From Prorocentrum cordatum (Eukaryota; Sar; Dinophyceae; Prorocentrales; Prorocentraceae), in assembly GCA_963575745.1 (NCBI GenBank), contig CAUYUJ010003681.1, positions 51,001 through 115,000 on the forward strand: a stretch of DNA of 64,000 nt, read 5' to 3'. The first letter of the stretch is position 1; every line of letters begins with the position of its first letter. Made by a program: the position numbers and the translations under genes. Positions 41,940 through 52,639 of the stretch are shown here, in pieces. A model generated the notes under the pieces. The model saw only the letters and a program-made list of their open reading frames with translations, made no database searches and was not told where the DNA came from.

Positions 41940-43200
41940 GCCCGCGCCTCCTCTTTCTGTGCCCTCCTCCCTCCTCCTGCCCTTCTGCCTCCCTGTCGCC
42001 TGCCTCTGCCTTCCGCCTCCTCCTCCTCATCCTCCTCCTCCTCCTCGTCCTCCTCTCCACCACCTCCTTCTCCTCCCTCCTCGTCCCTTCACCCCTCATC
42101 CCTCATCATCTCCTCCGCTCTGCTCCCTCGGCGCTCGATCTGCCTGCACGTCAAGAGCATGCGGGGCACGGGCGTCAGCAACGAGGCGAGGCGCTCGCCC
42201 CCTCCCGGCGCCCCCTCGGCCACGGCCTGGGCAGATCCCACACCTCGAGAGCCAGTTCGACCCTGCCGATTCGAAGCGATGCGGTTTCGATTCGGCATTC
42301 CGGCTTGGGCTGAAGTTTTCCTCGTGCATGCCTCGACTTGGGCCGGCGGGCGTCGATTCCGATGCCTTCCGATCTGCCTGCCGATCCCTGCCGATGCAAT
42401 GTATTTAGATCGCCTGCTCGATTTTCCGATTTGATTTTAGGTCATCTTGCACCTCCGACGCCGTCAAGAAAGCGCGAACGGTGGTCTTTTTGGGGCCAGG
42501 CCTCCAGAGGTCGCGAGTGAGAGTTCGAGCGCGTAGCAGCAGAACGTACGGGTTTGTGGGAGGCGAGGCGTGGATGTGTGCCCTTCCTCTTCTCCTCCTC
42601 TTCTCTCAATTCCTCCTCCGTGGCATTTATGGCTTCAGGTTTTTCCTCTGGGCCTTCGAAACCCCAGGCGCTGGCCCCTGGAGGCGGCTGGTGCCACAGG
42701 TGTGCCGCGACTGCGGCGCTACGCCGGCGGTAGCGTACCGCTCGGCGCCGAGACGACGCTGCCCGCTGGCCGCGCCCTCGCGGCCAGCGGGCAGCGACGT
42801 CTGGCGCCACAGGCTCGGCTGCTGCGCGAAGCTGCTGCGGCCTGGCACCACAGGGTAGGCTGCGGCCCGCCCGGGCGTGCGGCGCTGCACCGGCGGCCGA
42901 GCCAGCTCCGCGCTGCAGGCGCGTCGCAGCCATGTGCTTGCGCCGACCGGCAGCGGCGGGGGGCAGACCGCCAGGGCGAGCGCCGAGGTGGCGTGGTGGC
43001 GCAGCGCGGCGCTGCGCCGGAAGCTGGGCGGCGGCTCGGCTCCAGGTGCCGTGCGTTGCGACGCCTGCGGTTCCAGCCGCCACGAGGCCTCGCAGCTGTT
43101 CGTCGCCGGTTTTGGAGCCTCGATGCTGTTCGGGACCTAAGTTGGGTCGGTCACGCTGAGGGTCGGGGGGTAGGAGGCAGCCGGGGCCGCGCGCCGCCGC
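41940..43200. other. Unresolved stretch, may hold further exons
   Basis: 41940-42130 is CT-rich. 42140-42430 has TTCGATTCCGAT-type words like those in eIF2A-like intron 3 (36130-36250), and looks intronic. 42640-43140 has open frames on both strands with possible zinc-ribbon-like pairs on the plus strand (VCRDCGATPAVAYRSAP; VRCDACGSSRHEASQLF), but I could not decide strand or frame. Confidence 0.3.
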
Positions 43201-43440
43201 GCGGGAGTCTGGGCGGAGCTTGAGCGGCAGCTCTGCGCCCTCTCCGAGGAGATCACGCAGGGCGCGAAGTCCGCGGACGAGGCCGCGGCAGAGCTGGCTG
43301 AAATAAGGGTCGAGGGTCGAGGTGGACGGGCCCCAGCGCGAGCGCGCGGAGGAGACGGAGCGCCGGGAGGCCGACTGGGAGCTGGCGGCGCACGGCGAGG
43401 CCGAGGTGCGGGATCGGGCGGACCTGCCTAGCAGCGAGCT
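43201..43440 (+). CDS. Coiled-coil protein fragment, plus strand
   Basis: Reads VWAELERQLCALSEEITQGA then KSADEAAAELAEIRVE and, after a one-base shift at a GTCGAG duplication near 43313, DGPQRERAEETERREADWEL. The heptad-like pattern resembles the dinoflagellate coiled-coil family found on the opposite strand next door. It may be an exon of a neighbouring family member or a decayed copy; no start or stop is assigned. Confidence 0.4.
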
Positions 43441-43559
43441 GGGCGCCGAGGTCAGCTGGGGCCAGGATGCGGCCGACGGCGTCGCCTGCTGGTGCGGCTC
43501 GAAGCCTCCGCGGAGCGCTGGAGGGGCGAGCACGCCGAGGCGGCGCCGCAGAGGCCGGC

Positions 43560-43851
43560 GGACGCGGCCTTCCAGACTGCGGTAGTAGCAGTGTGGTCCG
43601 CCACCGTCGTCTGGTGGTGGAGGTTCTCGGCTTTCCTGGACTGGCTGGGCCCGTGCAGCGTCACCTGCGCCTTTCCGATCTCCATCAGGTGTGCGGCGAT
43701 CTCTTGCTCCAGCGTCTTCATGATGGCCCCGAGCCCCGAGATGTGGGCCGTGAGGTCGGCATTGAGATCCTCCGTCTTCACGTTGGACCTCACAAGCTCC
43801 TTGGATTCTATCTTGCCCCAGCCGTTTTTCCTGAGCTCGTCCTCCATCTGC
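43560..43851 (-). CDS. Coiled-coil family gene, exon downstream of the 1.6 kb intron
   Basis: Minus strand, read from 43851: QMEDELRKNGWGKIESKELV, then NVKTEDLNADLTAHISGLGA, IMKTLEQEIAAHLMEIGKAQ and QSRKAENLHHQTTVADHTAT. This pattern (K-N-x-W near the start, T-E-D-L-x-A-x-L-T-A-x-I, then R-K-A-E-N-L-x-x-Q-x-T-V-A-D) is one I know from a large dinoflagellate-specific coiled-coil family of unknown function. It follows in the family order the exon that ends in IDGMIAMLKK at 45479. The end near 43560 loses the pattern, so the boundary is not fixed. Confidence 0.6.
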
Positions 43852-44054
43852 CTCGTGCTCGTCCTCGTCCTCCGCCGAGTCGCCGTCGAACGGCGGGCGG
43901 GAGAGGGCCCCATACCAGGGGCCTGGAAAATAAATGCCTTGGTAGACGAGGGAGGATGGACAAAGCGAGGCCCGCAGTGGTGGGGGGTGGAGGGAGGGGA
44001 GGGGCAAGAGGAGCCAGGGGGGGGAGGGGCGGAAGGGAGGGGGCAGGCGGGGGG

Positions 44055-44085
44055 GGGAAGGGGGGGGGGGGGGGGGGGGGGCGAA
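44055..44085. repeat. Poly-G run
   Basis: About 30 Gs with very few interruptions. Length here is likely to be unreliable in any assembly and may cause the apparent frame change. Confidence 0.9.
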
Positions 44086-44089
44086 ACTA

Positions 44090-45138
44090 AGCATCAGCCT
44101 GTAACCAATCCCACCACGTTCCGCTGCGGCGCCGCCGGGGGTGTGGTGAGGCCCCCTCATAATGCGACGCCGGTGGGGTGGGCGCTCAGGCCACCACCGC
44201 CCCCGCCCCCGAGGGGGAGGGTCGGCGCTGCCGGCGGCCGCTGGGGCGGCCTTGGCGTGGACCGCGGCCACCGCGTCAGCAGCGGCTTTGGCCCGCGCCA
44301 CTGCGGTCGGGGCTGCCGCCGGCGCTGGGGCCACAGAGGACGCCGGGGCGCTGGCGGCGGGCTCGGCCGCGGGCGCGGCGGGCGCTTTGCCCTGGGCCTT
44401 GCCCTTACCCTTCCCCTTGGCACCCTTCTTTCCTTTGCCCTTGCCGCCGTTTTTGCCGCCGCGCCCCTTGCTGCTCTTCCCGCCCCTGCCCTTGGGGCCG
44501 CCACCGCTGGCCTCCTGGCGCGCGCGCTTGCGCTCCCGCTCCTCCGGCGTCGCCTCGGCGTACGCCAGCCTGCGCTTCGGGGCAGGGGCCCCTTCCGCCC
44601 TCGGCGGCGCAGGCCTCCCGCGAACGGGAAGGCCCGCTGCCGTGCGAAGCGGCCCGTCCAAAAAGGACAGCGCCGCCTGCACCGACAGGGACTCCTCGCC
44701 GAACCGGAGGGTCAACCGAACGGTGCCCTCGACTCGGCTCCTGCCGCCGGCCGTGTTCCTCGACTGGTCGAAGACGTGCGCCAGCACGTCCGCGCCGGCC
44801 AGGCCGCTGACTATCTGGGAGATAGCCCGCCCCGTGTCGCCCAGCGCCTGGAACTCCTGGGAGTCTTCCTGCGGCAGCGGCCACGGCACCTGGAGGGCCT
44901 CACAGAGGTCCTCGCCCACCGCCTTCGGCACCTTCAGGCGGAGCTCCCTCCACAACTGGCTCGGCGCGTGTTCTGCCCACGCGCTTTCCACCTTGTCGAA
45001 CCCCTCAAGGACGACGTGGCAGCTCTTGCGCACCTCGCCCAGGTCCCTCTTTACGCGTTGCAGCCCACCCTCCACCGACGTGACTCTCGCCTCGAGCGCC
45101 GCGAACCTCTCGTCCACCGCGGCCCTGCGTGCCGCCAT
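44090..45138 (-). CDS. Lysine-rich ORF nested in the intron, possibly element-encoded
   Basis: ATG at 45138 (minus) starts MAARRAAVDERFAALEARV, a coiled coil, then LWRELRLKVPKAVGEDLCEA, LPQEDSQEFQALGDTGRAIS and DVLAHVFDQSRNTAGG, then VRLTLRFGEESLSVQAALSF. A basic low-complexity tail follows: KRRLAYAEATPEERERKRAR, GGKSSKGRGGKNGGKGKGKK and an Ala/Pro stretch. About 350 residues are read before a poly-C run (plus-strand poly-G at 44060-44083) blurs the frame; the true end is unknown. Short coiled coil plus basic tail suits a nucleic-acid-binding protein such as a retroelement ORF1, but this is a guess. The opposite-strand open frame is its shadow. Confidence 0.5.
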
Positions 45139-45478
45139 TGCTCCCGGGCAGCGGGAACGGACGCGGACCGACACAAGAGCCTTCCTGACGGGCTCGCGGC
45201 GGGCGAATGCGACGAGAAGAGGAGAGTGCCGTGATCCCTGCGTACACACACAACAACGTGCAGTGGATGCGTGGCGGGATACTCACGTTGACAGAGACAG
45301 AAGGGGGTGGGAGATAGTAGTAATGGTTTTACCCCCAACCGCGACAGGAGGAAAAAGGGGGGGCAGAAAAGAGGCAAGACAGGCAAGAACACGAGGAAAA
45401 AGCAGGCGGAGGAGGGGGAGGGAGGGAGGGAGGGAAGAAGAAAACGACACCGAACGAGAAAAAAAACTGGCCATCTGC

Positions 45479-46870
45479 TTCTTCAGCATCGCGATCATGC
45501 CATCGATCGCAATCTTGACGTTCGCGAAGGCGTCCAGATCGATGGTGTACGCCAGCATCGACAGCTCCTGGCCGTACGACTTCTCGGCCACGCCGCGCAG
45601 CGCCCTCGCCGCCACGCGGCAGCGGCGCTGCAACTCGGGGCTCTCGGCGGCGGCGCTGCAAACGGAGCCCCGCTGCAGCAGGCTGTACATGTTACATGCC
45701 CGCGGCGGCGTCCTTGGACTCATCACCAGTCAGAATGTGCCAATGGTTTCCGTCATGGCCACGGTCTCTGGCTGGCGTGCCGCCTCGCTCTGAGCTCAAG
45801 TATCGTCCGCGTCGGCGCGGGTGACCTCCATGTCTTGCGGGAATGCTGCGTTGTCCGCCCTGACGGCCGGCTCTTGGCCCACTCCTCCTTGGCCTCGGCC
45901 AGGTCGTTCGCGGTCTTTGCTTGCTCCTTCCTGTTCTTGGCCTGCTCCTCCATCGTATCCCTAACCTCGACCTCGGCGGTCTTGGCATTGCGCCAGATCT
46001 GAAACTCCTCCGCGCGGCCGGACTCCTGCATCTGCGACTCGCTCCCTCCGAACGGCGGCGGCCTCGGCCGCGGCCCAGCCCGTGGCCGAGGCGGCCGACT
46101 CGTGCGGCCGCTGATGTTCCGGCAGCCCGACCGGCGCAACCGAAGGCTGCTTCGCGTCTAGCCGCTCCTCGCTGCCCCTTCTCCTCGGACATCCTGGCTT
46201 GTAGTTCTGAGACCTGCCGCCTGACCAGCTCGCCCCCCACCGCCGCGGCCAAGCTGTCCCACTCCCGCAGACGCCCTCTCCGGCGAGCTCGGCCTGAAAC
46301 CCCGAGACCAGCTGCGTCCGATGCTCCGCCCCGGAAGCCGCGGTGGTTCTGGCCACCGCTCGTTGCTGCTCCTGCTCGGGCACTCGGCCTGCAGCTTGGG
46401 GTCCCGCCGCCTCCGGTTCTCAGCCTCCACCACTGCGGCGGGCCCGGCAGACCCGAGCAGCTGCTCTTTCTCGCGCAGCTGAGTCCGCCACCCTACCGGT
46501 GAGTTCGCGTCCACGAACTCCATCTGCGTTGCGTCTACCATCTTCTGCACCTGCCGCACTGGACCGAGGTCGCCTCGCGGCACGCCAGCGCGGCTGGGCG
46601 TCCACCCAGCCCGCGGCCTCGAACTCGCGCAAGAGGCAGTCAATGAAGACGCCCAGGCGCAACTTGCCCATGCCCTCGATAACCGCCTGGTCGCTGTGCT
46701 CGTCTAGGCCCTGTTGGCGAAAAATCCCATCATCTTGTCGTTGGCATCGCGGTGTTCGGCTCGCAAGCAGCCTTGGTGACGGATTTGAGGGACTCCATCA
46801 GCTCCTGCCCGATCTGCTCCTTCTCGCCACGGCTCTCCAGCTCAGCTCCGTCTGCAGCCCCGCGTCGCCC
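45479..46870 (-). pseudogene. Coiled-coil family gene, upstream part (frameshifted)
   Basis: Minus strand, 5' to 3': LESRGEKEQIGQELMESLKS (46850), GLDEHSDQAVIEGMGKLRLG (46715), QVQKMVDATQMEFVDANSP (46560), REKEQLLGSAGPAAVVEAEN, RAEEFQIWRNAKTAEVEVRD and EEQAKNRKEQAKTANDLAEA (46010-45900), TMTETIG (45755), LTGDESKDAAAGM (45728) and SLLQRGSVCSAAAE, then LDAFANVKIAIDGMIAMLKK (45540-45480). The last two match the family's E-S-K-x-x-E-A-G-M-Y-S-L-L-Q and D-P-F-x-K-V-K-x-x-I-x-x-M-I blocks. Frames change at least five times; near 45690 a 7-base duplication (ACATGTA) explains one shift. It is either a pseudogene or an error-rich assembly of a real gene. Confidence 0.5.
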
Positions 46871-46934
46871 CGGAGCGCCCTGCCCTGACGCGCCTGCACA
46901 GGGGCTGCGCCTCCGACGAGAAACTACGGGGCGT

Positions 46935-47111
46935 GAAAACGACCACAGCCACTGCTTTTCTTTCGTTGCCGCCTTCCAGCCCGCAGAAACAAAGCAGTGG
47001 CTGTGGTCATTTTCGTTGAGCTTGGCACCAGGGAAATGACCACAACCACTGCTTCCTTTTCGGCCGGCTGGAAGGCGGCGCAAACAAGAAGCAGTGGCTG
47101 TGGTCATTTTC
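46935..47111. mobile_element. Two adjacent fold-back units with GACCACAGCCACTGCTT arms
   Basis: Arms alternate in orientation: 46935-46959 forward, 46991-47014 reverse, 47033-47055 forward, 47088-47111 reverse. The arm consensus is GAAAATGACCACAGCCACTG-CTT. The spacers are themselves inverted to each other (GCCGCCTTCCAGCC against GGCTGGAAGGCGGC), so the second unit is the reverse complement of the first. Confidence 0.85.
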
Positions 47112-48060
47112 CAGTCCCGCAGAAACGCAGGCAGGACCCGATGGGTGAGTGGCTGGCGGAGGCCGAGGAGCGCCGCGCCACCCGGGGGACCCGCTGGCCG
47201 GCCCAGCAGGACGTGGCGGCCCACGCCTGGCAGCTGCCGGAGGGTTCGCGGGGTGGCTTCGCGGGTGTCCGCGTAAGCTAGTCGTGGATGCTGCCCCGGC
47301 TCTGCCGGAGGCGCTGCAGGACAAGAATCTCGTGAAGGGCTCCCGCCACGTCACCAAGAGAGGGGACGTAAACTTCGGGAAGTGGTTGGGCCCGACCCGA
47401 CCCAGCAGGAGGCCACCCAACTCGCCCAGGACAGCATCTCTGCCTCCGGGGTGGCATTGCACTTTATCGTAGCCAAGTTTTTCCACGAGCCGGGCTTCTG
47501 CCTCCGCGGCCATCAAGACAGCTTGGAGGCCACCCAGACGAACAGGCGCACGGTTCAGGAGTACCTCAACAGGACGTGCTTCCCCTCCCTGGGGCCGCTG
47601 AGGTCTGAAGGGTCACGGGCCAGGCTGGCGTGCCTGTGGCTACGACTGGGAGCCCTTCTGGGAAGGGTAGGCATGTCCGGCGGCGGCGCGGCACTGCGTG
47701 CGCGCGCCCCGCGCACTGGGCAAGCGCGAGGCTTGCACGAGGGAGCCTGATGAGCTGGCCGGAGAGGCAGCTGTTTGCAGAGCGGCCGCGCGGCTCGGCG
47801 AGGCTCAGGAGGGGAGCGAGGTGGGCAGCAGAGGCGGCGTGGCCGAGGGCCGGAGGAAGCGAGGCGAGGACCAGCGGAGGTTCGAGACGAGGCCTGGGAG
47901 GAGGGGCCGCCAGTGCGGCGCTTCCCCGAGGCGCGAGAGGTGGTCTGGTGGTCTGGCGCGAGAGGCGCCAGAGGTGGTCTGTGGGGGTGGGGGCGCGGTG
48001 CTCGACAGAGCCCGGCAGGCGACGTTGCCGCCGCGCGCTCGCGGCATCCGGGCATCGTGT
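47112..48060. other. Open GC-rich sequence, gene uncertain
   Basis: Plus-strand frames include VVDAAPALPEALQDKNLVKG (47283) and SISASGVALHFIVAKFFHEP with TNRRTVQEYLNRTCFPSLGP (47430-47595). These look protein-like but belong to different frames and no domain is recognised. A minus-strand frame over 47270-47516 is also plausible. Confidence 0.3.
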
Positions 48061-48068
48061 CATTCGCC

Positions 48069-48211
48069 GAGCGCGTTCCACTACTCGCAAAGTGCCTACT
48101 CGCAGACGTCCGAAAAAACACTTGTCTGCTTTGACATCATTTATCGTAGATCCCCCGCGAGGGATCCAGGCCATTTGCGAGCAGTTAGTTTGCGAGTAGT
48201 GGAGCGCGCTC
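48069..48211. mobile_element. MITE-like element with 23-bp terminal inverted repeats
   Basis: GAGCGCGTTCCACTACTCGC-AAA (48069-48091) and the right end TTTGCGAGTAGTGG-AGCGCGCTC (48189-48211) pair at 22 of 23 positions. The arms contain further CTACTCGCA and TTTGCGAG copies just inside. The 143-base element has an AT-richer centre and no reading frame. No clear target-site duplication is visible. Confidence 0.85.
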
Positions 48212-48690
48212 ATCGAGTCATATGAGTTTGTGTGAAAAGTGGCATCGTCACGTTTATCGTTGCTGTTGTCGCCGTGCTTGCAGCATGTAGTCCCCCCTTC
48301 AGGGTTTTCCGCCGGGCTCCCGCTGAGCCGCGATACCCAGACGAGTGTTGGGGCCGAGACATTCCGTGGCCCAGGAAATGAGTCAGTTCATGACGTCGCA
48401 TGTTTGGGAGGCCAGTCCCGCGCGGCCGATGAGAGGAGGACGATGAAGCAGAGGCGTCGCCGACCCCGAGTCCAAACTTTGTGGCGGAGCGCTCTTCGAG
48501 TGCGCCCAGGGGGGCGGATGAGGAAAGGTGCCCTCCATTTGCTTGCTGGCCCAGGCCAGATCGGGCGTGAGGGCCACGTGGACAGGGAGGGAGAAGGGGG
48601 GCTGAGAAGGAGAGGGGTGGGGGAGTCTGAAAGGCAGCGGGAGGAGAGGCCGGAGAGGGAGCGATGGGCGAGAAGGTGAGGGAGACGGGG
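48212..48690. other. No gene recognised
   Basis: Mixed to purine-rich sequence; no convincing frame. Confidence 0.45.
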
Positions 48691-49255
48691 CGGGATGGGA
48701 GAAGGGGAGGAGGGGGAAGCGAGGGGGAGCAACTGGATTCTGATATTGACGACGGGTGAACATCTCGCCGTCGTTCTCGTCGTCGCCCTCGTCGTGGTGG
48801 TCGCGGCCCGCTGGCGAGGCGGACTGCATAGACCTCTTCGACGCCGATGCGGAGGGCGCTGTCGCTCGCCGCGCGGGCGCGTCCGTGGGCGCGGGCAGGT
48901 CGCTTCAGGAGTGCGCCGTGGGGGGGGAGGAGGGAGGAAAGGAGGAAAGGAGTGTGGGGGGGAGGGGGGGGAGAGGAGGGAGGAGGAGGAAGAGTCTGAG
49001 GAGGGAGGAGGAGGCGGAGGAGAAGGAGGAGGACGAGGAGGAGGAGGAGGAGGAGGAGGAGGAGGAGGAGGAGGAGGAGGAGGAGGAGGAGGAGGAGGAG
49101 GAGAGAGGAGGCGAGGGGAGGAGGAGGAGGGAGGAGGATGAGGATGAGGAGGTGTGAAACGTGGGGATGAGGAGGAGGAGAAGGAGGAGGAGGAGGAGGG
49201 ATAAGGGAGGAGGGAGGACGAGGAGGAGGTGGAGGAGGGAGGAGGAGGATCCGAG
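48690..49255. repeat. GGA-rich low-complexity block
   Basis: Degenerate at both ends with a long nearly pure GGA run at about 49030-49103. Confidence 0.9.
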
Positions 49256-49379
49256 GATCGATCACTTTGATTTTCCAGAGTTCCCCAAAGAGTGGTCGCA
49301 CGAATGGGTTTGTGTTGGTCTCAAATGTGAGGATTGGGGTTGACGTGCCCGAGCTGTTCAAAGTGGCCGCGCCCCATAA

Positions 49380-49875
49380 TTAGCTCATAGCTTGCACCGC
49401 GTTGGTTGCACCGCGCAGGTTCCACCCCAGAGCTTGCGCCTCATAGCCTGTATCACATATATTGCACCACAACGCTTGCACCATATGTTTAGTTATACGT
49501 TGATGTAAATGGATGTGTGTCAATATATATATATATATGTACATATGACGATATATTACACCATACACTGCAACACGCAGAGCCACCCCTTAGTATTCAC
49601 CGCGTACACTGCATCACGCAGACTGCATCACATATGGTTTACTCCGCAGAGCTTGGGCCACGTAGATGACAGCATATGGTTTGAGCAACGCAGTCTGGAC
49701 AACATCGGTTGCACCAAACATTTGCACAGTATAAATGGCGCCCAGCTTGCACTTCGCACCGTCTACAACATTGATTGCGCCGCGCAGTTTGCACTACATA
49801 TTGCCTTGCATAGCTCGAGCTGCATAGCTTGCACCACAGATGTTGCACCACATAGCTTGCACCGCATATTTTGCG
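49380..49875 (-). repeat. TTGCACCGCATAGCTTGCAC-type satellite
   Basis: About 20-25 degenerate units of 20-25 bases (CTTGCACCACATAGCTTGCA). This is the reverse complement of the GTGCAAGCTATGCGGTGCAA motif at 57190-57440, and related to 4570-4730 and 7480-7660. A TA-dinucleotide run lies at 49524-49538. Confidence 0.8.
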
Positions 49876-49911
49876 CCAAATCCGGCGACGACGGCGGCGG
49901 CGACGGCGGCT

Positions 49912-49945
<34 letters not shown>

Positions 49946-49959
49946 TCGCGAGCCCTAGT

Positions 49960-51630
49960 GAGGTTCCCTGTGGGCTTCTTGGCCTTTCTTGGGAGTCCTG
50001 TGAGGTACTCTAGGAGAGGTCTTGGGCCGTCTTTGGGCCCTCTTGGGCCATCCTGGGGCCGCCTGGGGCGCTTCTTGGGCCATCCTGGGGCGAGTGGGGC
50101 CTCCTTTTGGGCCGTCTTGGAGCGCCTGAGGCCTTGTGGGTGCCGTCTTGGGTTCCCTTTTAGGCTCTCGGGATGCCGTCTCGGGGCGTCCGTCTCCGGG
50201 CCGTCGTGAGGCCTTCTTGGGTCGTCGTAGGGCTCTCTCGGGGACCTTTTGGACCCTCTTGTAGCGCAGGAAGTCTAGGGAGCTAGAGAACCCTAACATA
50301 TCTGGAAGACCGAAAGGCAGTCTATGATTTTGACCCCTTGGGTGCTCGGTGGCCGCCTTGTGGCATCTGGGGTCGCTCTGGGGCCTTGATGGGGGATCTG
50401 GGGCGCCTCTTGGGGCTTTCCGGTGGCGTCTCTCTGGGCAGAGGGCTTCGAATGTCGGTTCCTCCTCCTCCTCCTCCTCCTCCTCCTCCTCGTCCTCCTC
50501 GTCCTCCTCCTCCTCCTCCTCCGGCTCTTTGGGGCTCTCTTGGGCCGTCTTGGTCGGAGAGGGGGCGGCTCACGACTCTGGGGGCCCCCCCGGGACCTCC
50601 CTTGGAGAGGTATCAAATAGAAGGGGTTTTTCTGTCGACTCGAGTGCGACGTCGTTCGAGGCTTGATCGCTTGAGGAGGAGGGTCCTGGGGAAAGGGGGT
50701 GAATGGCGATGGCGATGGCGACGACGACGACGACGACGACCCCAACGGGAAGGGGAGCGGCGACGGCGACAGCGACGACGACGACGACGACGACGACGGC
50801 TCAAAGCGAGAAGCGTCTCGCGCACGCCGGCAGGGTCGGCGGATGTCCTTTGTTTCCTGGCCTGCGCTGAGGGGCCTCCGAGAGCCTCCCGGGCCTTCCA
50901 GGCGCCTCCGGGGAAGACCTCCAGAGGCAGCCGGGCTGCAGGAGACCTCCGTCTGCAGCTCCACCTCCCCTGAGGGTCTGGCCCCTGGCCCATTGCCCCC
51001 TCCTCCTCCTGGCCCGCCTCTCGCCTCCCACCTTCTCGCTTCTCCCCCTGTGTCCCGCTCTTCCCCCGCCTCCCCTTGCTCCCTCCTCGCTCCTCTTCGC
51101 CTTCCCCGGGAACTTCCCCTCGGCCTCATCGGCCTCACTCCTCCGTCCCTGGACCTCTCGCGCGCGCTGTCCCGCGGACGCGGTCCCCTCCCATGCTGTC
51201 TCCCCCCGCATCCGTTTCACATTCCCTCCTTCCACCCTCCCTCCTCCCGTGGCGGCTCTCTCTCGAAGCCCATGACCACCTGCGTAGAATTTGTGCAGCA
51301 GTTACACGTAAGGGGGGGAGGGGGTGCGGTCCTTCTTCGAAGAGGGGGTTTCGTTGGACACCCAGCTGGCCTGTGGGACTTCCTGGCTGCGCGCCAGAAG
51401 TATGCCAGGCAACGTCGTTTCGAAACCGGCGTCGTGACGAAACTGCAGGCCCAATTGTGTTGTTTTTTTGTCAAGGGGGGCGCATCTTGTAGCGACAAGG
51501 AGGAATTGTAGGGGCCTATGAGGAGGGGATTTGGGACGGGAGGCGTTAGTGCAGCATCGCTTACGCATCGTTAGTTTGCTCTGGTCCTCCTCCTGCTTGT
51601 CCTCCTCTTCTCCTTGTGGTACTGTTCAGC
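49960..51630 (+). repeat. Composite dispersed repeat, partner of 2718-3360
   Basis: Order: GGGCCGTCTTGG minisatellite (49975-50420), CTC tract (50460-50520), TATCAAATAGAAGGGG block, GAC tracts (50715-50805), CACGCCGGCAGGGTCGGCGG (50822). After about 650 bases of CT-rich and mixed sequence comes GAGGGGATTTGGGACG with GCAGCATCGCTTACGCATCG (51516-51570). The same order is found compactly at 2718-3360. Confidence 0.6.
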
Positions 51631-52300
51631 CGTGCGTGCGCACTCCCGCCAAAGTCGGCGAAGACGCTCCCACCCACGGGATCAGGCAATGTTTCTTCTC
51701 TGGCACGGTTGCTTGAACGCCCATCAGCCCGAAAGCGGACCTTGGGAAGCCGTTTTCAAGGACAAATGTGAATGGCATTTCCATCCTTTCCCTTTTTTAT
51801 GTATAGACACATATAACTCATCCCTGTCGCGCTACCAGGCGGGTCGTTAGGACTGGCCGGGCGTTTCGCCCGAGGCATCTTCACAGCGTAGTGTCTTGAA
51901 GCTCGGCATTCCCAACACCTCAGCTGATCTAGCCCAGGTGTTTATCAAAATTGGGATGTGGTGCCGAACGACTTCAAACGGTTACACGGATGGAGACCAG
52001 GTCGTTGACACCATGGGTGCTTCGCCGTGGCACAGCGCATGCTCTTTTTCAACGCGTGGAAGGCAGCTCCTTTGCAACACGGGGCTCGCCTTGTTGACGC
52101 GCAGACTCGACTTCAAGCTCCCAGCAGTTCTGCACACGGATGGGGGGGGCTTCCTTTTTTCCTGAGACTGAGTCAGCTCTGAGGGCCCGGACTTCAACGA
52201 GTGTGCAACGGCTGCGCGGATGGGGGACGAGTCCTGTCTAAAAAAGGAGCTATCGTTGGAGGTGTCCTTCAATCGAGCATAGCATCCCGCAGTTGCGGAT
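51630..52300. other. No gene recognised
   Basis: Mixed, less repetitive sequence. No frame or RNA gene is supported. Confidence 0.45.
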
Positions 52301-52309
52301 AAGAGTGAG

Positions 52310-52635
52310 GGGACGGACGCTGGGTGGGTCGCGGGTGGGCCATGGGCCTGTCGCGGGTGGGTTGCGAGGTGGGTCTCGGGTGGGTTGCGGGCGGGTCGCG
52401 GGTGGGTCGGGGGCGGGTCGCGGGCGGGTCGCGTGTGGGTCGCTGGTGCATCGCGGGTGGGTCGTGGGTTGGTCGCGGGCGGGTCGCGTAGTGGTCGCGG
52501 GTGGGTCGCGGGCGGGTCGCGGACGGGTCGCGGGGTGGGTCGTGGGTTGGTCGCGGGTTGGTCGCGGGTGGGTAACGGGGAGGGTCACAGGTGGGTCGCG
52601 GGTGGGTCGCGGGCCGGGTCGCAGGCGGGACGGCG
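52310..52635 (+). repeat. 10-bp minisatellite GGGTCGCGGG(C/T)
   Basis: More than 25 units of about 10 bases (GGTGGGTCGCGGGCGGGTCG). The Gly/Ser/Arg and Thr/Pro/Arg-rich frames on the two strands are artefacts. Confidence 0.95.
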
Positions 52636-52639
52636 ACAA

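Larger units (their letters stand above)
43852..45478 (-). other. GC-AG intron bounded by an 8-bp direct repeat
   Basis: On the minus strand the intron runs from GCAGATGGCCAG to GAGCACGAG, followed by the exon start GCAGATGGAGG. GCAGATGG is therefore present at both ends (plus-strand CCATCTGC at 45471-45478 and 43844-43851). With the repeat assigned this way the intron is GC-AG and the join (K-K-Q-M-E-D-E-L) agrees with the family pattern. The repeat could be a target-site duplication. The intron contains a separate same-strand ORF and a poly-G run. Confidence 0.55.

Noticed and set aside
42140-43140. Remaining C-terminal exons of the eIF2A-like gene
   Set aside because: No stretch here matched the later eIF2A blades or its C-terminal helices well enough to call; left unresolved.
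43492-45234. 580-residue open frame on the plus strand
   Set aside because: It is the antisense shadow of the minus-strand coiled-coil exon and lysine-rich ORF, which show far better protein-like patterns.
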